A stretch of 35,971 nucleotides of DNA from Streptomyces sp. NRRL WC-3618 (GCF_001280005.1 NZ_LGDW01000477.1:1-35971), one strand, 5' to 3'; shown: positions 7,492 to 15,532, counted from the first letter of the stretch. Program-made: numbers and translations. Notes: generated by a model not told the origin, from the sequence alone.

Positions 7492-8178
7492 ATGCCCGAC
7501 TTCCCCGCCGCCACCCAGCGCTCCCGCGTCCGGGTGCCGCTGCGCTTCCACGACGGCTACAGCGTCGACACCGAACTGGTCACCTTCCACGGCCTGACCG
7601 ACGGCCAGGAGCACGTGGCGATGATCCTCGGCGAACCGGCGCCCGGCACCACCCCGCTGGTCCGGCTGCACTCCGAGTGCCTCACGGGCGACGCCTTCGG
7701 CTCGGCCCGCTGCGACTGCGGCCCGCAGCTGCGCGAGGCCGTCGAGCGCATCGCCGAGCACGGCGGCGTCCTGCTCTACCTCCGCCAGGAGGGCCGGGGA
7801 ATCGGCCTCTACAACAAGCTCGACGCGTACGCCCTCCAGGACGAGGGCCTCGACACGTACGCCGCGAACGCCGCGCTGGGCCTCCCGGAGGACGCCCGCG
7901 ACTACACGGCGGCGGCCCAGATGCTCCAGGCCCTGGGCATCGACTCGCTGAACCTCCTGTCCAACAACCCGGACAAGGGCGACCAGCTCCGGGCGCTGGG
8001 CATGGACGTCCACGACCGCGTCCCCACGGGCGTGTTCAGCACCCCGGCGAACGTCCGCTACCTGCGCGCGAAGGTCCTGCAGACCCACCACACCCTGCCG
8101 CTGGGCGAGCTGGGCGAGCTGGGCGGCATCGGCGGGCACGGCGGGCACGGCGGCCTCACGGAGCTGAGCGTCGGCTGA
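7492..8178 (+). CDS. ribA: GTP cyclohydrolase II
   Basis: A 228-aa enzyme that opens GTP to 2,5-diamino-6-ribosylamino-4(3H)-pyrimidinone 5'-phosphate, formate and pyrophosphate, the entry step of riboflavin synthesis. The zinc cysteines are visible in HSECLTGDAF and RCDCG (C63, C74, C76), with the GTP-handling LLYLRQEGRGIGL segment (95-106) including the tyrosine Y96 typical of canonical enzymes. It stands alone, not fused to DHBP synthase. The C-terminus ends in a Gly/His-rich tail (GGHGGHGG). The start ATG 7492 has CGGGAG 7 bp upstream. Streptomycetes often carry several GTP cyclohydrolase II paralogues with different end products, so this may be an accessory copy. Confidence 0.9.
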   Translation: MPDFPAATQRSRVRVPLRFHDGYSVDTELVTFHGLTDGQEHVAMILGEPAPGTTPLVRLHSECLTGDAFGSARCDCGPQLREAVERIAEHGGVLLYLRQEGRGIGLYNKLDAYALQDEGLDTYAANAALGLPEDARDYTAAAQMLQALGIDSLNLLSNNPDKGDQLRALGMDVHDRVPTGVFSTPANVRYLRAKVLQTHHTLPLGELGELGGIGGHGGHGGLTELSVG

Positions 8179-8219
8179 GGGAGCGCCCGGGCGGCCGGGC
8201 TTCCAGGTCTCCGAACCGA

Positions 8220-8247
8220 CGGTTGGATCGCTGCCCAACCGGATACT
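8220..8247 (+). promoter_or_regulatory. Inverted repeat and -10 box before the BrkB-like gene
   Basis: CGGTTGG (8220-8226) and CCAACCG (8235-8241) form a 7-bp inverted repeat with an 8-nt spacer, directly upstream of GATACT (8242-8247), a possible -10 box 8 bp before the ATG. This suggests a leaderless promoter with an overlapping operator. There is no Shine-Dalgarno. Confidence 0.35.
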
Positions 8248-8255
8248 CGTGCGAA

Positions 8256-9407
8256 ATGCAACGGAACCTGAGACGGCATGGACGCCATGCCGAATACGAC
8301 GAGCGCAACGGGTACGGCGAGCACGACAGCCACAGGGGGTACGACGACGGCCGCAGGGGGTACGACGACGGCCGCGGTGGGCACGGAGAACCGGCCGACG
8401 CGACCGCCGGGGCCACGCGGCCACCCCGAGCCGGGCCGGACGAGCGGGTGGAGCAGCGGGCGCCGGACAAGCCGACCGACCTGCCCAGGTCCTCCTGGGT
8501 GGCGGTGCTGAAAGGCGCCGCCAAGGAGTTCAAGCGGGACGAGCTGGTCGACCGGGCCGCCGCCCTGACCTACTACAGCATCCTGGCGCTGTTCCCGGCC
8601 CTGCTGGTGCTGGTCTCCCTCCTGGGGATCATGGGGAAGTCGACGTCGCAGCGGGTGCTGGACAACATCCAGCAACTGACCCCGGGCGCGGTGCGGGACG
8701 TCCTGCGCAACGCCGTGCAGCAGATGCAGGGCACCGCCGGCATCGGCTCGGTCCTGGCGATCGTGGGTCTGGTGCTCGCGGTGTGGTCGGCCTCCGGCTA
8801 TGTCGCCGCGTTCATCAGGAGCGCCAACGCGGTGTACGACCTCCCCGAGGGCCGTCCGGTCTGGAAGGTGCTGCCCGTCCGGCTGGGCGTGACGGTGGTC
8901 CTCATGGTCCTCGCCGTGTTCAGCGCGGTGATCGTCGTGTTCACCGGAGGCCTGGCCCGGCAGGTGGGCGGCGCGCTGGGGATCGGCGACACGGCACTGA
9001 CGGTGTGGTCGATCGCGAAGTGGCCGGTGCTGGTGATCCTGGTCACGATCATGATCGCGCTGCTGTACTGGGCGACACCGAACGCGAAGATCCGCGGCTT
9101 CCGGTGGATCACGCCGGGCAGCTTCCTGGCACTGGTGATCTGGATGATCGCGTCCGCCGGGTTCGCGGTCTACCTGGCGAACTTCGCCTCGTACAACAAG
9201 ACGTACGGCACCTTCGCCGGCGTGATCATCTTCCTGGTGTGGCTGTGGATCACGAATCTGGCGATCCTGCTCGGCCTGGAGTGCGACGCGGAACTGGCCC
9301 GCCAACGCGCCGTCGCGGGCGGCCACCCGGTCGACGAGGAACCCTACGTAGAGCCGCGGGACACCCGGAAGTGGGACCCGGAGGACCGCCGCCGCCTCGA
9401 ATCCTGA
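8256..9407 (+). CDS. YihY/BrkB family inner-membrane protein
   Basis: A 383-aa membrane protein with a polar 90-residue N-terminus and about six membrane helices (about 105-350). The family signature DRAAALTYYSILALFPALLV is followed by SASGYVAAFIRSANAVY, YWATPNAKIRGFRWITPGSF and YNKTYGTFAGVIIFLVWLW. Family members are predicted transporters; the old annotation as ribonuclease BN is an error. The N-terminus contains two near-identical RRGYDDGR-type units from a 21-bp tandem repeat (about 8337-8378). ATG 8256 was chosen because it is the first start in the frame after the previous gene and the GATACT box fits. It precedes the envelope-stress operon at 9552. Confidence 0.88.
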   Translation: MQRNLRRHGRHAEYDERNGYGEHDSHRGYDDGRRGYDDGRGGHGEPADATAGATRPPRAGPDERVEQRAPDKPTDLPRSSWVAVLKGAAKEFKRDELVDRAAALTYYSILALFPALLVLVSLLGIMGKSTSQRVLDNIQQLTPGAVRDVLRNAVQQMQGTAGIGSVLAIVGLVLAVWSASGYVAAFIRSANAVYDLPEGRPVWKVLPVRLGVTVVLMVLAVFSAVIVVFTGGLARQVGGALGIGDTALTVWSIAKWPVLVILVTIMIALLYWATPNAKIRGFRWITPGSFLALVIWMIASAGFAVYLANFASYNKTYGTFAGVIIFLVWLWITNLAILLGLECDAELARQRAVAGGHPVDEEPYVEPRDTRKWDPEDRRRLES

Positions 9408-9481
9408 ACCGGTGGACAAGCCAGTGAATGAGCCGGTGGATGAGCCGGCGAACGGGCCGGTGGGTCGTGCGTGCTCGGGCG

Positions 9482-9506
9482 GGGTGACGCGGGCGGGCGG
9501 GGGTAC
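9482..9506 (+). promoter_or_regulatory. Possible SigB-family promoter for the 9552-10698 operon
   Basis: GGGT at 9482-9485, a 15-bp spacer and GGGTAC at 9501-9506 match the Streptomyces SigB-family form GNNT-N14-16-GGGTAC/T. The operon start codon is 46 bp downstream with a GGACAGGTGAG Shine-Dalgarno. The region is G-rich, so the match could be chance. Confidence 0.35.
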
Positions 9507-9551
9507 TCGCAGAGCCGTCCGACAGATCCGACCAAGGACAGGTGAGCACCC

Positions 9552-9971
9552 ATGACAACAGCGGGCTCCCACCGCACGGCCGGCGAGACGCGGGAACCGG
9601 TGAGCGACCTGGTCCAGCGTGCCTCGCACCAGTTGTCACAGCTGGTCCGTGACGAGATGCGGCTGGCTCAGGCGGAGATGACCGAGAAGGGCAAGCGGTA
9701 CGGCAAGGGCGGCGGTCTGTTCGGGGGCGCCGGCCTGGGGGGTGTCCTCACTCTTCAGGCACTGGTGGCCACAGGGATCGCCGCGCTGTCGCTCGTCATG
9801 GACGTGTGGGCGGCGGCGCTGATCGTCACGGGCGTCCTGGCCGCCGTCACCGCGGTGATGGCGGCGCTCGGAAAGCAGCAGTTCAGCAAGGGATCACCAC
9901 CGACACCCGAACGGACGATGGACCGCGTCAAGGCCGACGTAGCCGCGATCAAGGAGAGTGCACACCGATGA
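9552..9971 (+). CDS. Phage holin family protein (actinobacterial Holin-X type)
   Basis: A 139-aa protein with an amphipathic N-terminus (VSDLVQRASHQLSQLVRDEM) and two hydrophobic helices (about 60-82 and 84-106). This matches the actinobacterial Holin-X (holin superfamily III) family. Despite the name, chromosomal members are ordinary membrane proteins in stress operons with DUF3618 genes. The start ATG has AGGTGAG upstream. Its TGA overlaps the next ATG by 3 bp (ATGA), so the operon is translationally coupled. Confidence 0.85.
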   Translation: MTTAGSHRTAGETREPVSDLVQRASHQLSQLVRDEMRLAQAEMTEKGKRYGKGGGLFGGAGLGGVLTLQALVATGIAALSLVMDVWAAALIVTGVLAAVTAVMAALGKQQFSKGSPPTPERTMDRVKADVAAIKESAHR

Positions 9972-10435
9972 CCGACAACAAGGCGCAGCCGGGCGACGAC
10001 GCGACACCGTCCGCTGAGGAACTGCGTAGGCGGGTCGAGGCGACGCGCGGGGACCTGGGCGAGACCGTCGAGGCGCTCGCGGCGAAGGCCGACGTCAAGG
10101 CGCGGGCCCAGGAGAGGACCGCGGCCGTCAAGCAGCAGGTCGCCGAGAAGACCGCCCACGTCGGGGCTCAGCTTCGCGACAGGGCCACGCACGCCGCCCA
10201 CGCGGTACAGGACAAGACCCCCGAGCCGGTACGCGCCAAGGCCCACGCCGCCACCGAGCAGGTCCGCGGCACCGCCGTACACGTCGCCGAACTGGCCCGG
10301 GACAAGGCTCCGGAACCGGTACGCGAGAAGGCCGGCCAGGGTATGCGGGCGGTGCGCGCCAATCGCGCCCCGCTGATCGCCGCCGTCGCGATCGTCGCGC
10401 TGCTGCTGGTCCGGCGGTCGAGGAGGCACCGATGA
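9968..10435 (+). CDS. DUF3618 domain-containing protein
   Basis: A 155-aa protein. The N-terminal DUF3618 segment (about 14-40: SAEELRRRVEATRGDLGETV) is followed by a long Ala/Lys/Glu-rich helical stretch with two repeated units (DKTPEPVRAKA and DKAPEPVREKA) and a C-terminal membrane anchor (PLIAAVAIVALLLV) with a basic tail. Molecular function is unknown. It overlaps the holin-X gene and the DUF4235 gene by 4 bp each, forming a compact three-gene envelope operon. Confidence 0.85.
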   Translation: MTDNKAQPGDDATPSAEELRRRVEATRGDLGETVEALAAKADVKARAQERTAAVKQQVAEKTAHVGAQLRDRATHAAHAVQDKTPEPVRAKAHAATEQVRGTAVHVAELARDKAPEPVREKAGQGMRAVRANRAPLIAAVAIVALLLVRRSRRHR

Positions 10436-10698
10436 ACGCCTCGAAGGTCGCCTACAAGCCGGTCGGTATGGTCATGGGCGCCCTCGGCGGCATCCTGGCC
10501 GGTGCGATCTTCAAGCAGGCCTGGAAACGGCTCGCGCACGAGGACGACGCTCCCGACGCCACGGACGAGTCCCGCAGCTGGCGCGAGGTGCTCGCGGCTG
10601 CCGTCGTCCAGGGCGCGATCTTCGCCGGTGTCAAAGCCGCCGTCGACCGCGGCGGCGCCACCGCCGTCCGGCGCGTGACGGGCGCCTGGCCGGGCTGA
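10432..10698 (+). CDS. DUF4235 domain-containing membrane protein
   Basis: An 88-aa protein that matches the DUF4235 family: KVAYKPVGMVMGALGGILAGAIFKQAWKRL followed by a short acidic loop, SWREVLAAAVVQGAIFAGVKAAVDRGGA and a terminal basic stretch. It has two membrane-associated helices with glycine zippers. Function is unknown. It is the last gene of the operon and is followed by a strong hairpin. Confidence 0.87.
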   Translation: MNASKVAYKPVGMVMGALGGILAGAIFKQAWKRLAHEDDAPDATDESRSWREVLAAAVVQGAIFAGVKAAVDRGGATAVRRVTGAWPG

Positions 10699-10712
10699 GC
10701 CCGGAACGACGA

Positions 10713-10745
10713 CTGGGCCGCGCGGTATGACGCCGCGCGGCCCAG
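10713..10745. terminator. Bidirectional terminator between convergent genes
   Basis: A perfect 13-bp GC-rich stem (10713-10725 with 10733-10745) and a 7-nt loop TATGACG separate the DUF4235 gene (+) from the cold-shock gene (-). Confidence 0.8.
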
Positions 10746-10762
10746 GACGTTCACAACGTAGA

Positions 10763-10966
10763 TCAGGCGGTGTTGATGTTCTCCGCCTGCGGGCCCTTCT
10801 GGCCCTGGACGACGTCGAACGTCACGGCCTGGCCCTCCTGGAGCTCACGGAAGCCCGAGGAGTTGATCGCGGAGTAGTGCGCGAAGACGTCCGGACCGCC
10901 GCCGTCCTGGGCGATGAAGCCGAAGCCCTTCTCCGCGTTGAACCACTTCACAGTTCCAGTTGCCAC
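10763..10966 (-). CDS. Cold-shock protein (CspA family)
   Basis: A 67-aa single OB-fold nucleic-acid-binding protein with RNP1 (KGFGFI) and RNP2 (VFAHY) motifs, an RNA chaperone acting in the cytoplasm. Two starts compete. ATG 10972 would lie only 1 bp after GGAAGG, whereas GTG 10966 is 7 bp after it and yields the usual 67-aa length, so I chose GTG. The 240-bp leader up to the MerR-like gene contains a GCCCAC/GTGGGC inverted repeat (about 11057-11079). It is one of two cold-shock genes in the window; the other is at 15533-15736. Confidence 0.93.
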   Translation of the reverse strand: MATGTVKWFNAEKGFGFIAQDGGGPDVFAHYSAINSSGFRELQEGQAVTFDVVQGQKGPQAENINTA

Positions 10967-11209
10967 AGTCATGCCTTCCAGTCGATGAAACGCCTGCCCC
11001 GTCGTGGGGCATGCGGAGGTGATCGCCCTGGTCCCTGCGGCACAGCACAGCAAAGCGCCCACACCTAGGGCGTGGGCAAGGGGAAATCCGAACCACGACA
11101 GCTCCCACAGACGCTACCCGCCCGCACCCGCTATCACCACAGAAAACTCCGCTCAGTATTCCGGCCATGCTCGTGGGTGATGGCCCGCCGCCCGGCGGGC
11201 ACGCTCACT

Positions 11210-11548
11210 TCAGGACGCTGCGGACGGTTTGGAAGCGTTGTCGGCGCGGCGGTATTCGGCGTTGATGCGCTGCGCTTCCTCGAGCTGGTCCTCGAGGATG
11301 ATGATCCGGCATGCGGCGTCGATCGGGGTGCCCCGGTCGACGAGCTCACGCGCGCGGGCCGCGATACGCAGCTGGTAGCGGGAGTAGCGGCGGTGTCCGC
11401 CCTCGGAGCGCAGGGGTGTGATCAGGCGCGCTTCACCGAGGGCCCGGAGGAAGCCGGGAGTGGTGCCGAGCATTTCAGCGGCCCGGCCCATCGTGAAGGC
11501 GGGGTAGTCGTCGTCGTCGAGACGGCCTAGCGACTCGTCTGCTGTCAT
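11210..11548 (-). CDS. MerR-like helix-turn-helix regulator
   Basis: A 112-aa protein with a MerR-type winged helix-turn-helix (about 15-80: FTMGRAAEMLGTTPGFLRAL as helix-turn-helix, then SEGGHRRYSRYQLRI as the wing) and a short C-terminal helix (ILEDQLEEAQRINAEYRR). It lacks a long coiled coil and ligand domain, so it resembles the small BldC/HspR-like group. ATG 11548 is preceded by AGAGAGGTGAG; the frame upstream to 11722 has no similarity. It lies upstream of and parallel to the cold-shock gene, and a perfect palindrome (11574-11605) lies 26 bp upstream of its start. Confidence 0.85.
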   Translation of the reverse strand: MTADESLGRLDDDDYPAFTMGRAAEMLGTTPGFLRALGEARLITPLRSEGGHRRYSRYQLRIAARARELVDRGTPIDAACRIIILEDQLEEAQRINAEYRRADNASKPSAAS

Positions 11549-11573
11549 CTCACCTCTCTGTGGAACGCGTCGA

Positions 11574-11605
11574 GGGGCCTTGGTGCCGTACGGCACCAAG
11601 GCCCC
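11574..11605. repeat. Perfect 32-bp palindrome upstream of the MerR-like gene
   Basis: Two 14-bp arms (GGGGCCTTGGTGCC and GGCACCAAGGCCCC) flank the self-complementary GTAC, so all 32 bp are perfectly palindromic. It lies 26 bp upstream of the MerR-like start. It may be an autoregulatory operator or a structured leader; a terminator is less likely because no gene ends nearby. Confidence 0.7.
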
Positions 11606-12235
11606 GAAGGAACAGCAAACACCATCTGCCGGCCCTACTGCTGCACCGGCCTTCGTTTTCCGCACTGCCACCCGCCGAGCGGGAGGGGATGCGGGGATCG
11701 CGGATGTATGACCGGAGACCACCTACCTATCGATGTCCTGCGGTACCCGGGCTCAGATTTCCGCCTGGGCGATCCTGATGGCGCTCGACTCCTCCGTTCT
11801 TCCCTCTGGAGCAACAACTCGTTCGATGTTCTTCGAACAGGAACTGCGAACTGCTGGTACTGCGGGTACAGCGAACTACTCGTACTGCGAACTGCTGGTA
11901 CTGCTGGTACTGCTGCCGCGTCAACCGCGGCCCTACCGGTGGCGGCCCCTGATCACCGCAGGCCACCCGGTCCGGTCGTCAGTCCCGTCGCCGACCTGCT
12001 CAAACCTGGCTTCGACACTCCACCACCGCACCGTCACGCATGTACTGCTTCCCGCCAGTTCGTGTCTGCCGGGCTTCTCTCGATCTCGGCTACAAGAGAA
12101 ACAGTAATGACTCGGATCCCCAATGTCTACTGCGGCAAGCATAGATTTTGGTGGGCTCCACGATGAGGTATCTGTCTGGGGGCGCCCGCTGGCGTCTGAG
12201 ACCGTCCGCGGCACACGTCCCGCCCGGGCCGGTGC
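11606..12235. other. Intergenic stretch with 41-bp-period repeats, no supported gene
   Basis: Several overlapping frames are open but none shows recognisable similarity or a good Shine-Dalgarno. Two identical 21-bp blocks (11843-11863 and 11884-11904) of the unit ACTGCGAACTGCTGGTACTGC are 41 bp apart and are followed by further ACTGCTGGT units to about 11918. The right third (12090-12170) is less GC-rich than its surroundings. Confidence 0.5.
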
Positions 12236-12241
12236 ATAGAA
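12236..12241 (+). promoter_or_regulatory. -10 element of a probable leaderless promoter
   Basis: TAGAAT followed by CCGGTCCC and the ATG at 12251, with no Shine-Dalgarno. The layout closely parallels TAAAAT-CGGGTCCACT-GTG at trmB. Confidence 0.4.
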
Positions 12242-12250
12242 TCCGGTCCC

Positions 12251-12610
12251 ATGTCGAAGCCTGACGAGCTGATCGTTGACGTCGCCGCCCTTGTGGAGTC
12301 CGGGCGGAGCAACCAGATGTCCCTGACCGTGGTCACCGGTGGGGCCGTCATCACCGGAAGACTGGCTCCCGAAGCCGTGTGGAGGCAGAGAGTGTCGGAG
12401 GTGCTGACGGACTCGGCCCAGCTGGGCGAGTTCTCCGCCGTCTTCGACGCCCCCGTGAAGAAGGACGGGCCGCCCACGCACCTGCATTTCCATGTCGCCC
12501 GGATCCTCCAGGGCACGGTCGGCATCCCGGAGACGGGCGGGATGTACCGCATCGCGATCGAGGACGTCAGCGCCTGGACCGTGGGCGACTTCAGCTACTC
12601 CGACCACTGA
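12251..12610 (+). CDS. GvpU-like gas-vesicle accessory family protein
   Basis: A 119-aa soluble protein. The N-terminal half (MSLTVVTGGAVITGRLAPEA, residues about 23-42) resembles the GvpU family, small accessory proteins first seen in gas-vesicle clusters. No other gvp gene is present, so a gas-vesicle role is not implied; lone copies in streptomycetes have unknown function. The C-terminal half contains a His-rich patch (PTHLHFHVARI). The transcript is probably leaderless. A 19-bp-stem terminator lies 77 bp after the stop. The family call rests on remembered similarity and is moderate. Confidence 0.6.
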   Translation: MSKPDELIVDVAALVESGRSNQMSLTVVTGGAVITGRLAPEAVWRQRVSEVLTDSAQLGEFSAVFDAPVKKDGPPTHLHFHVARILQGTVGIPETGGMYRIAIEDVSAWTVGDFSYSDH

Positions 12611-12687
12611 CCCACCCGCCACCGCCGCCCCGCCGACCCAGCACCGTGCCGATCACAGCACAACACGGCACGGCACGACCTGACACG

Positions 12688-12729
12688 CAGTGAGGGCCCG
12701 ACCGGCGTCTGCCGGTCGGGCCCTCACTG
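12688..12729. terminator. Bidirectional terminator, perfect 19-bp stem
   Basis: Arms 12688-12706 and 12711-12729 pair perfectly around the loop GTCT. It sits between the convergent GvpU-like and SCO5918-family genes. Confidence 0.88.
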
Positions 12730-12763
12730 ATGTTTGTCCGGCTCACGCCGTTGCGGTGGTCGG

Positions 12764-13072
12764 TCAGACGGTCACGGCGTCGCCGAGCAGCGCGGACGCG
12801 TGCTGGTACGGGTCTTCGACCCGCGCCGGAGCCGCCTTGGGAACAGCGCCGCAGGTGAAGCCGAGCTTGGCCATGGCCCGCACCACCTCACCCGCGCTGA
12901 AATCGCGGGGGTCCTGGCGGGTGACGATCTGGCCGACCTGCTTGACGGGGTAGTGACGTCGTCCGATGATCACCGACTCGCCGGTGATCGGCTCGGGCTT
13001 GACGCCCTTCATCGACTCCAGCACGCCGCTCTTGGTCAGGTCGAACGGGAAGCGTGCGATGACACAGCGCAT
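12764..13072 (-). CDS. SCO5918 family protein
   Basis: A 102-aa soluble protein recognised as the actinobacterial SCO5918 family: MRCVIARFPFDLTKSGVLES at the start, then KPEPITGESVIIGRRHYPVK and RDFSAGEVVRAMAKLGFTC. Function is unknown. It lies in the same order and orientation as a CBS protein, a DEAD-box RNA helicase and a cold-shock gene. This looks like the conserved Streptomyces SCO5918 neighbourhood and suggests a role in RNA metabolism or cold adaptation. The start ATG 13072 is preceded by TGTGAGGCATC, a weak Shine-Dalgarno. Confidence 0.88.
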   Translation of the reverse strand: MRCVIARFPFDLTKSGVLESMKGVKPEPITGESVIIGRRHYPVKQVGQIVTRQDPRDFSAGEVVRAMAKLGFTCGAVPKAAPARVEDPYQHASALLGDAVTV

Positions 13073-13132
13073 GATGCCTCACAGGGAGAAGTGGAGACGG
13101 GGGACGGAAGAAGGTTCAGCCGGAGAGGGCGT

Positions 13133-13468
13133 TCAGCGGGAGAGGGCAGGCACGGGGACGCCCGGCGCGCTGGCGTGTTCGGCGAAGCGCCCGCTGCCGT
13201 CGGTGATGTCACTCAGACGGATCCGGTCCGTGTAACCGCGGCTGTCCCTGACCGCGGCGAGCCGGGCCCGGGTGACCAGGCCGACGTACTGGCCGTCCTC
13301 GTCGCAGAGGACCAGATGCCCCGTACGGGCGGCCGCCGTGACCGACAGCGCCACCTCGACGGTCATGTCGTGCCAGACCTGCGGTCCGGCCGCGTCCATG
13401 GCTTCGCCCGCCGTGCTGGGCACGGGGTTGGCGCCTGCCGGGCGGTTCTGCATCTGGACCAGCGTCAA
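13133..13468 (-). CDS. CBS-domain-like small protein
   Basis: A 111-aa protein. The central region (MTVEVALSVTAAARTGHLVL, DEDGQYVGLVTRARLAAVRD, TDRIRLSDI) looks like a single CBS motif, a fold that usually binds adenosine nucleotides; two copies would normally make a full module, so this is a half module or dimerises. The chosen start is TTG 13468, which has TAGGAGG 5 bp upstream; the next in-frame ATG (MQNRP) has no Shine-Dalgarno. It lies between the SCO5918-family and helicase genes. Confidence 0.7.
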   Translation of the reverse strand: MTLVQMQNRPAGANPVPSTAGEAMDAAGPQVWHDMTVEVALSVTAAARTGHLVLCDEDGQYVGLVTRARLAAVRDSRGYTDRIRLSDITDGSGRFAEHASAPGVPVPALSR

Positions 13469-13679
13469 GAGTGCCTCCTACGGAGAGCGGAGATGGGCCG
13501 GCTTCCCGATCACAAGGGTGCCGGGGCTGTCGTCGAAGCCGTCGTCGGCCGGGAGGGCGGACCCGGGGCCCGCCGTCCGGGCGGCAGCGGCTCCGTCCGA
13601 GTAGACGCGTGCGCTCGTCGTGCCGGGCGCAGGCCCTCGTACGGGCTGTACGTGGGCCTGCGCCCCGAAACGGCGAGTG

Positions 13680-13720
13680 GGGGCACCTCCCACGCCCTTA
13701 CGGCGTGGGGGAGCGTGCGT
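13680..13720. repeat. Streptomyces-type repeat hairpin downstream of the helicase gene
   Basis: GGGGGCACCTCCCACGCC, a 5-nt loop and GGCGTGGGGGAG form the common Streptomyces hairpin repeat. It lies about 40 bp after the helicase stop on the minus strand and may end that transcript. Confidence 0.5.
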
Positions 13721-13756
13721 GGCGCCGCCAGGCAGACCGGAATTCGAAGACAGGCC

Positions 13757-15283
13757 CTACGCGGCAGTGTCGACGCTCGACTGCCGTCCGGGCGTGCGGT
13801 GGGCCGCCGAGGCGGCGGGACGGCGCCGGCCACGGGAGGCGGCGCCGCCGCGCCTGGCGGTGCTGCCGCCACGCTTCTTGGCGCGTTCGACCACCGGTGC
13901 GGTGATGACGACCGGGACGCCGGAGGGGGCCTGGGCCCCGGTGATGGCGTGCAGGGCGGCTTCGCCGGCGCGGACCTGCGTGGTCTGCGGGACGATGCCG
14001 GCCGCCGTCATGAGGCGGGTCATCTCGCGCCGCTGGTTCGGGGTGACCAGGGTGACGACGCGACCGGACTCGCCGGCGCGCGCGGTCCTGCCTCCGCGGT
14101 GGAGGTAGTCCTTGTGGTCGGTCGGCGGGTCGACGTTGACGACGAGGTCGAGGTTGTCGACGTGGATGCCGCGCGCCGCGACGTTGGTCGCGACCAGCAC
14201 GTTGACGTGCCCGCTCTTGAACTGCGTCAGGGTGCGCGTGCGCTGCGGCTGCGACTTCCCGCCGTGCAGGGCGGCAGCGCGGACCCCGCTGTTCAGGAGG
14301 TGCTCGGTGAGCCGGTCGACGGCGTGCTTGGTGTCCAGGAACATGATCACGCGACCGTCACGTGCGGCGATCTCGGTGGTGGCCGAGTGCTTGTCGGCGC
14401 CGTGGACGTGCAGCACGTGGTGCTCCATCGTCGTGACCGCGCCGGCCGAGGGGTCGACGGAGTGCACGACCGGGTCGCTGAGGTAGCGGCGCACGAGCAG
14501 GTCGACGTTGCGGTCGAGCGTCGCGGAGAACAGCATGCGCTGGCCCCCGGTGCGAACCTGGTCGAGCAGCGCGGTGACCTGCGGCATGAAGCCCATGTCG
14601 GCCATCTGGTCGGCCTCGTCGAGGACGGTGATGGCGACCTGGTCGAGCCGGCAGTCGCCGCGGTCGATGAGGTCCTTGAGACGTCCGGGGGTCGCGACGA
14701 CGATCTCGGCGCCCCCGCGCAGCGCGCTGGCCTGCCTGCCGATCGGCATGCCGCCCACCACCGTGGCGAGCCGAAGCCGTACGGCGCGGGCGTACGGGGT
14801 GAGCGCGTCGGTGACCTGCTGGGCCAGCTCACGCGTCGGTACGAGGACCAGGCCCAGCGGCTGCCTCGGCTCGGCGCGCTGCCCGGCCGTACGGGCCAGC
14901 AGCGCCAGCCCGAAGGCGAGGGTCTTGCCGGAGCCGGTGCGCCCGCGGCCGAGGACGTCCCGGCCGGCGAGGGAGTTCGGCAGGGTCGCGGCCTGGATCG
15001 GGAAGGGCTCGGTCACGCCCTGCGCGCGGAGCGCGGCCAGCAACTCCTTGGGCATGTCGAGATCGGCGAAGCCCTCCGCGGCGGGAAGCGCCGGGGTGAT
15101 CGTCTCCGGGAGGGCGAACTCGCCCTGGGGCGCGGCGGATCGACGGCCGTAACTGCCGCCGGAACGGCTCTGGCCGCCGGACCGGCTCGCGGTCGGCGAA
15201 CCGGATCGGCCACCGCTCCGTCCGGACGCGGCACCACCGTTACGGGTGCGGGAGTAGCGGTCGTTCGTACGTGTGCGGTTCAT
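13757..15283 (-). CDS. DEAD-box RNA helicase
   Basis: A 508-aa ATP-dependent RNA helicase. Motifs in order: Q motif PFPIQAATLP (93-102), Walker A GRTGSGKT (114-121), PTREL (149-153), VVATPGR (195-201), DEAD (222-225), SAT (253-255), and in the second RecA domain ATNVAARGIHV (365-375) and HRGGRTARAG (395-404). A Gly/Arg/Ser-rich 50-residue N-terminus and a basic C-terminus add RNA affinity. ATG 15283 has AGGAAGG 6 bp upstream. The 190-bp leader up to the cold-shock terminator contains no gene. Position beside a cold-shock gene fits a role in unwinding structured mRNA at low temperature. A long plus-strand open frame across this gene is a shadow. Confidence 0.95.
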   Translation of the reverse strand: MNRTRTNDRYSRTRNGGAASGRSGGRSGSPTASRSGGQSRSGGSYGRRSAAPQGEFALPETITPALPAAEGFADLDMPKELLAALRAQGVTEPFPIQAATLPNSLAGRDVLGRGRTGSGKTLAFGLALLARTAGQRAEPRQPLGLVLVPTRELAQQVTDALTPYARAVRLRLATVVGGMPIGRQASALRGGAEIVVATPGRLKDLIDRGDCRLDQVAITVLDEADQMADMGFMPQVTALLDQVRTGGQRMLFSATLDRNVDLLVRRYLSDPVVHSVDPSAGAVTTMEHHVLHVHGADKHSATTEIAARDGRVIMFLDTKHAVDRLTEHLLNSGVRAAALHGGKSQPQRTRTLTQFKSGHVNVLVATNVAARGIHVDNLDLVVNVDPPTDHKDYLHRGGRTARAGESGRVVTLVTPNQRREMTRLMTAAGIVPQTTQVRAGEAALHAITGAQAPSGVPVVITAPVVERAKKRGGSTARRGGAASRGRRRPAASAAHRTPGRQSSVDTAA

Positions 15284-15475
15284 GCGGAACCTTCCTGGAT
15301 GCGCGGCTCACATCTAGGAATTTCCCGCAGCAACGAGCGGCGCGGAGAATTGCAAGAATGGGCCGATGAAATGCGAATGCGAATCTGGCGTGCAGTGAAT
15401 TCATGGAATCCACGCGGGCTCAGTTGCGGAAACCGACGACTCGATGCCGTGCGATTTCCGGGAGAAAAACACATG

Positions 15476-15515
15476 CAGCTGGGGCCCGTACCCCGAGGGA
15501 TGCGGGCCCCAGCTG
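15476..15515 (-). terminator. Intrinsic terminator of the cold-shock gene
   Basis: A 13-bp perfect stem (CAGCTGGGGCCCG with its complement at 15503-15515) and a 14-nt loop; on the minus strand it is followed by TGTTTTTCTC, a clear T-tract. It starts 18 bp after the cold-shock stop. Confidence 0.88.
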
Positions 15516-15532
15516 CACAGTACGCGTCAGCG

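Noticed and set aside
11821..11838. GTTCG-N8-CGAAC as a LexA box
   Set aside because: The half-sites are in the opposite orientation to the actinobacterial CGAAC-N4-GTTCG box and there is no adjacent DNA-damage gene.
11708..12166. 152-codon plus-strand frame as a gene
   Set aside because: It translates the repeat region, has no Shine-Dalgarno and shows no recognisable similarity.
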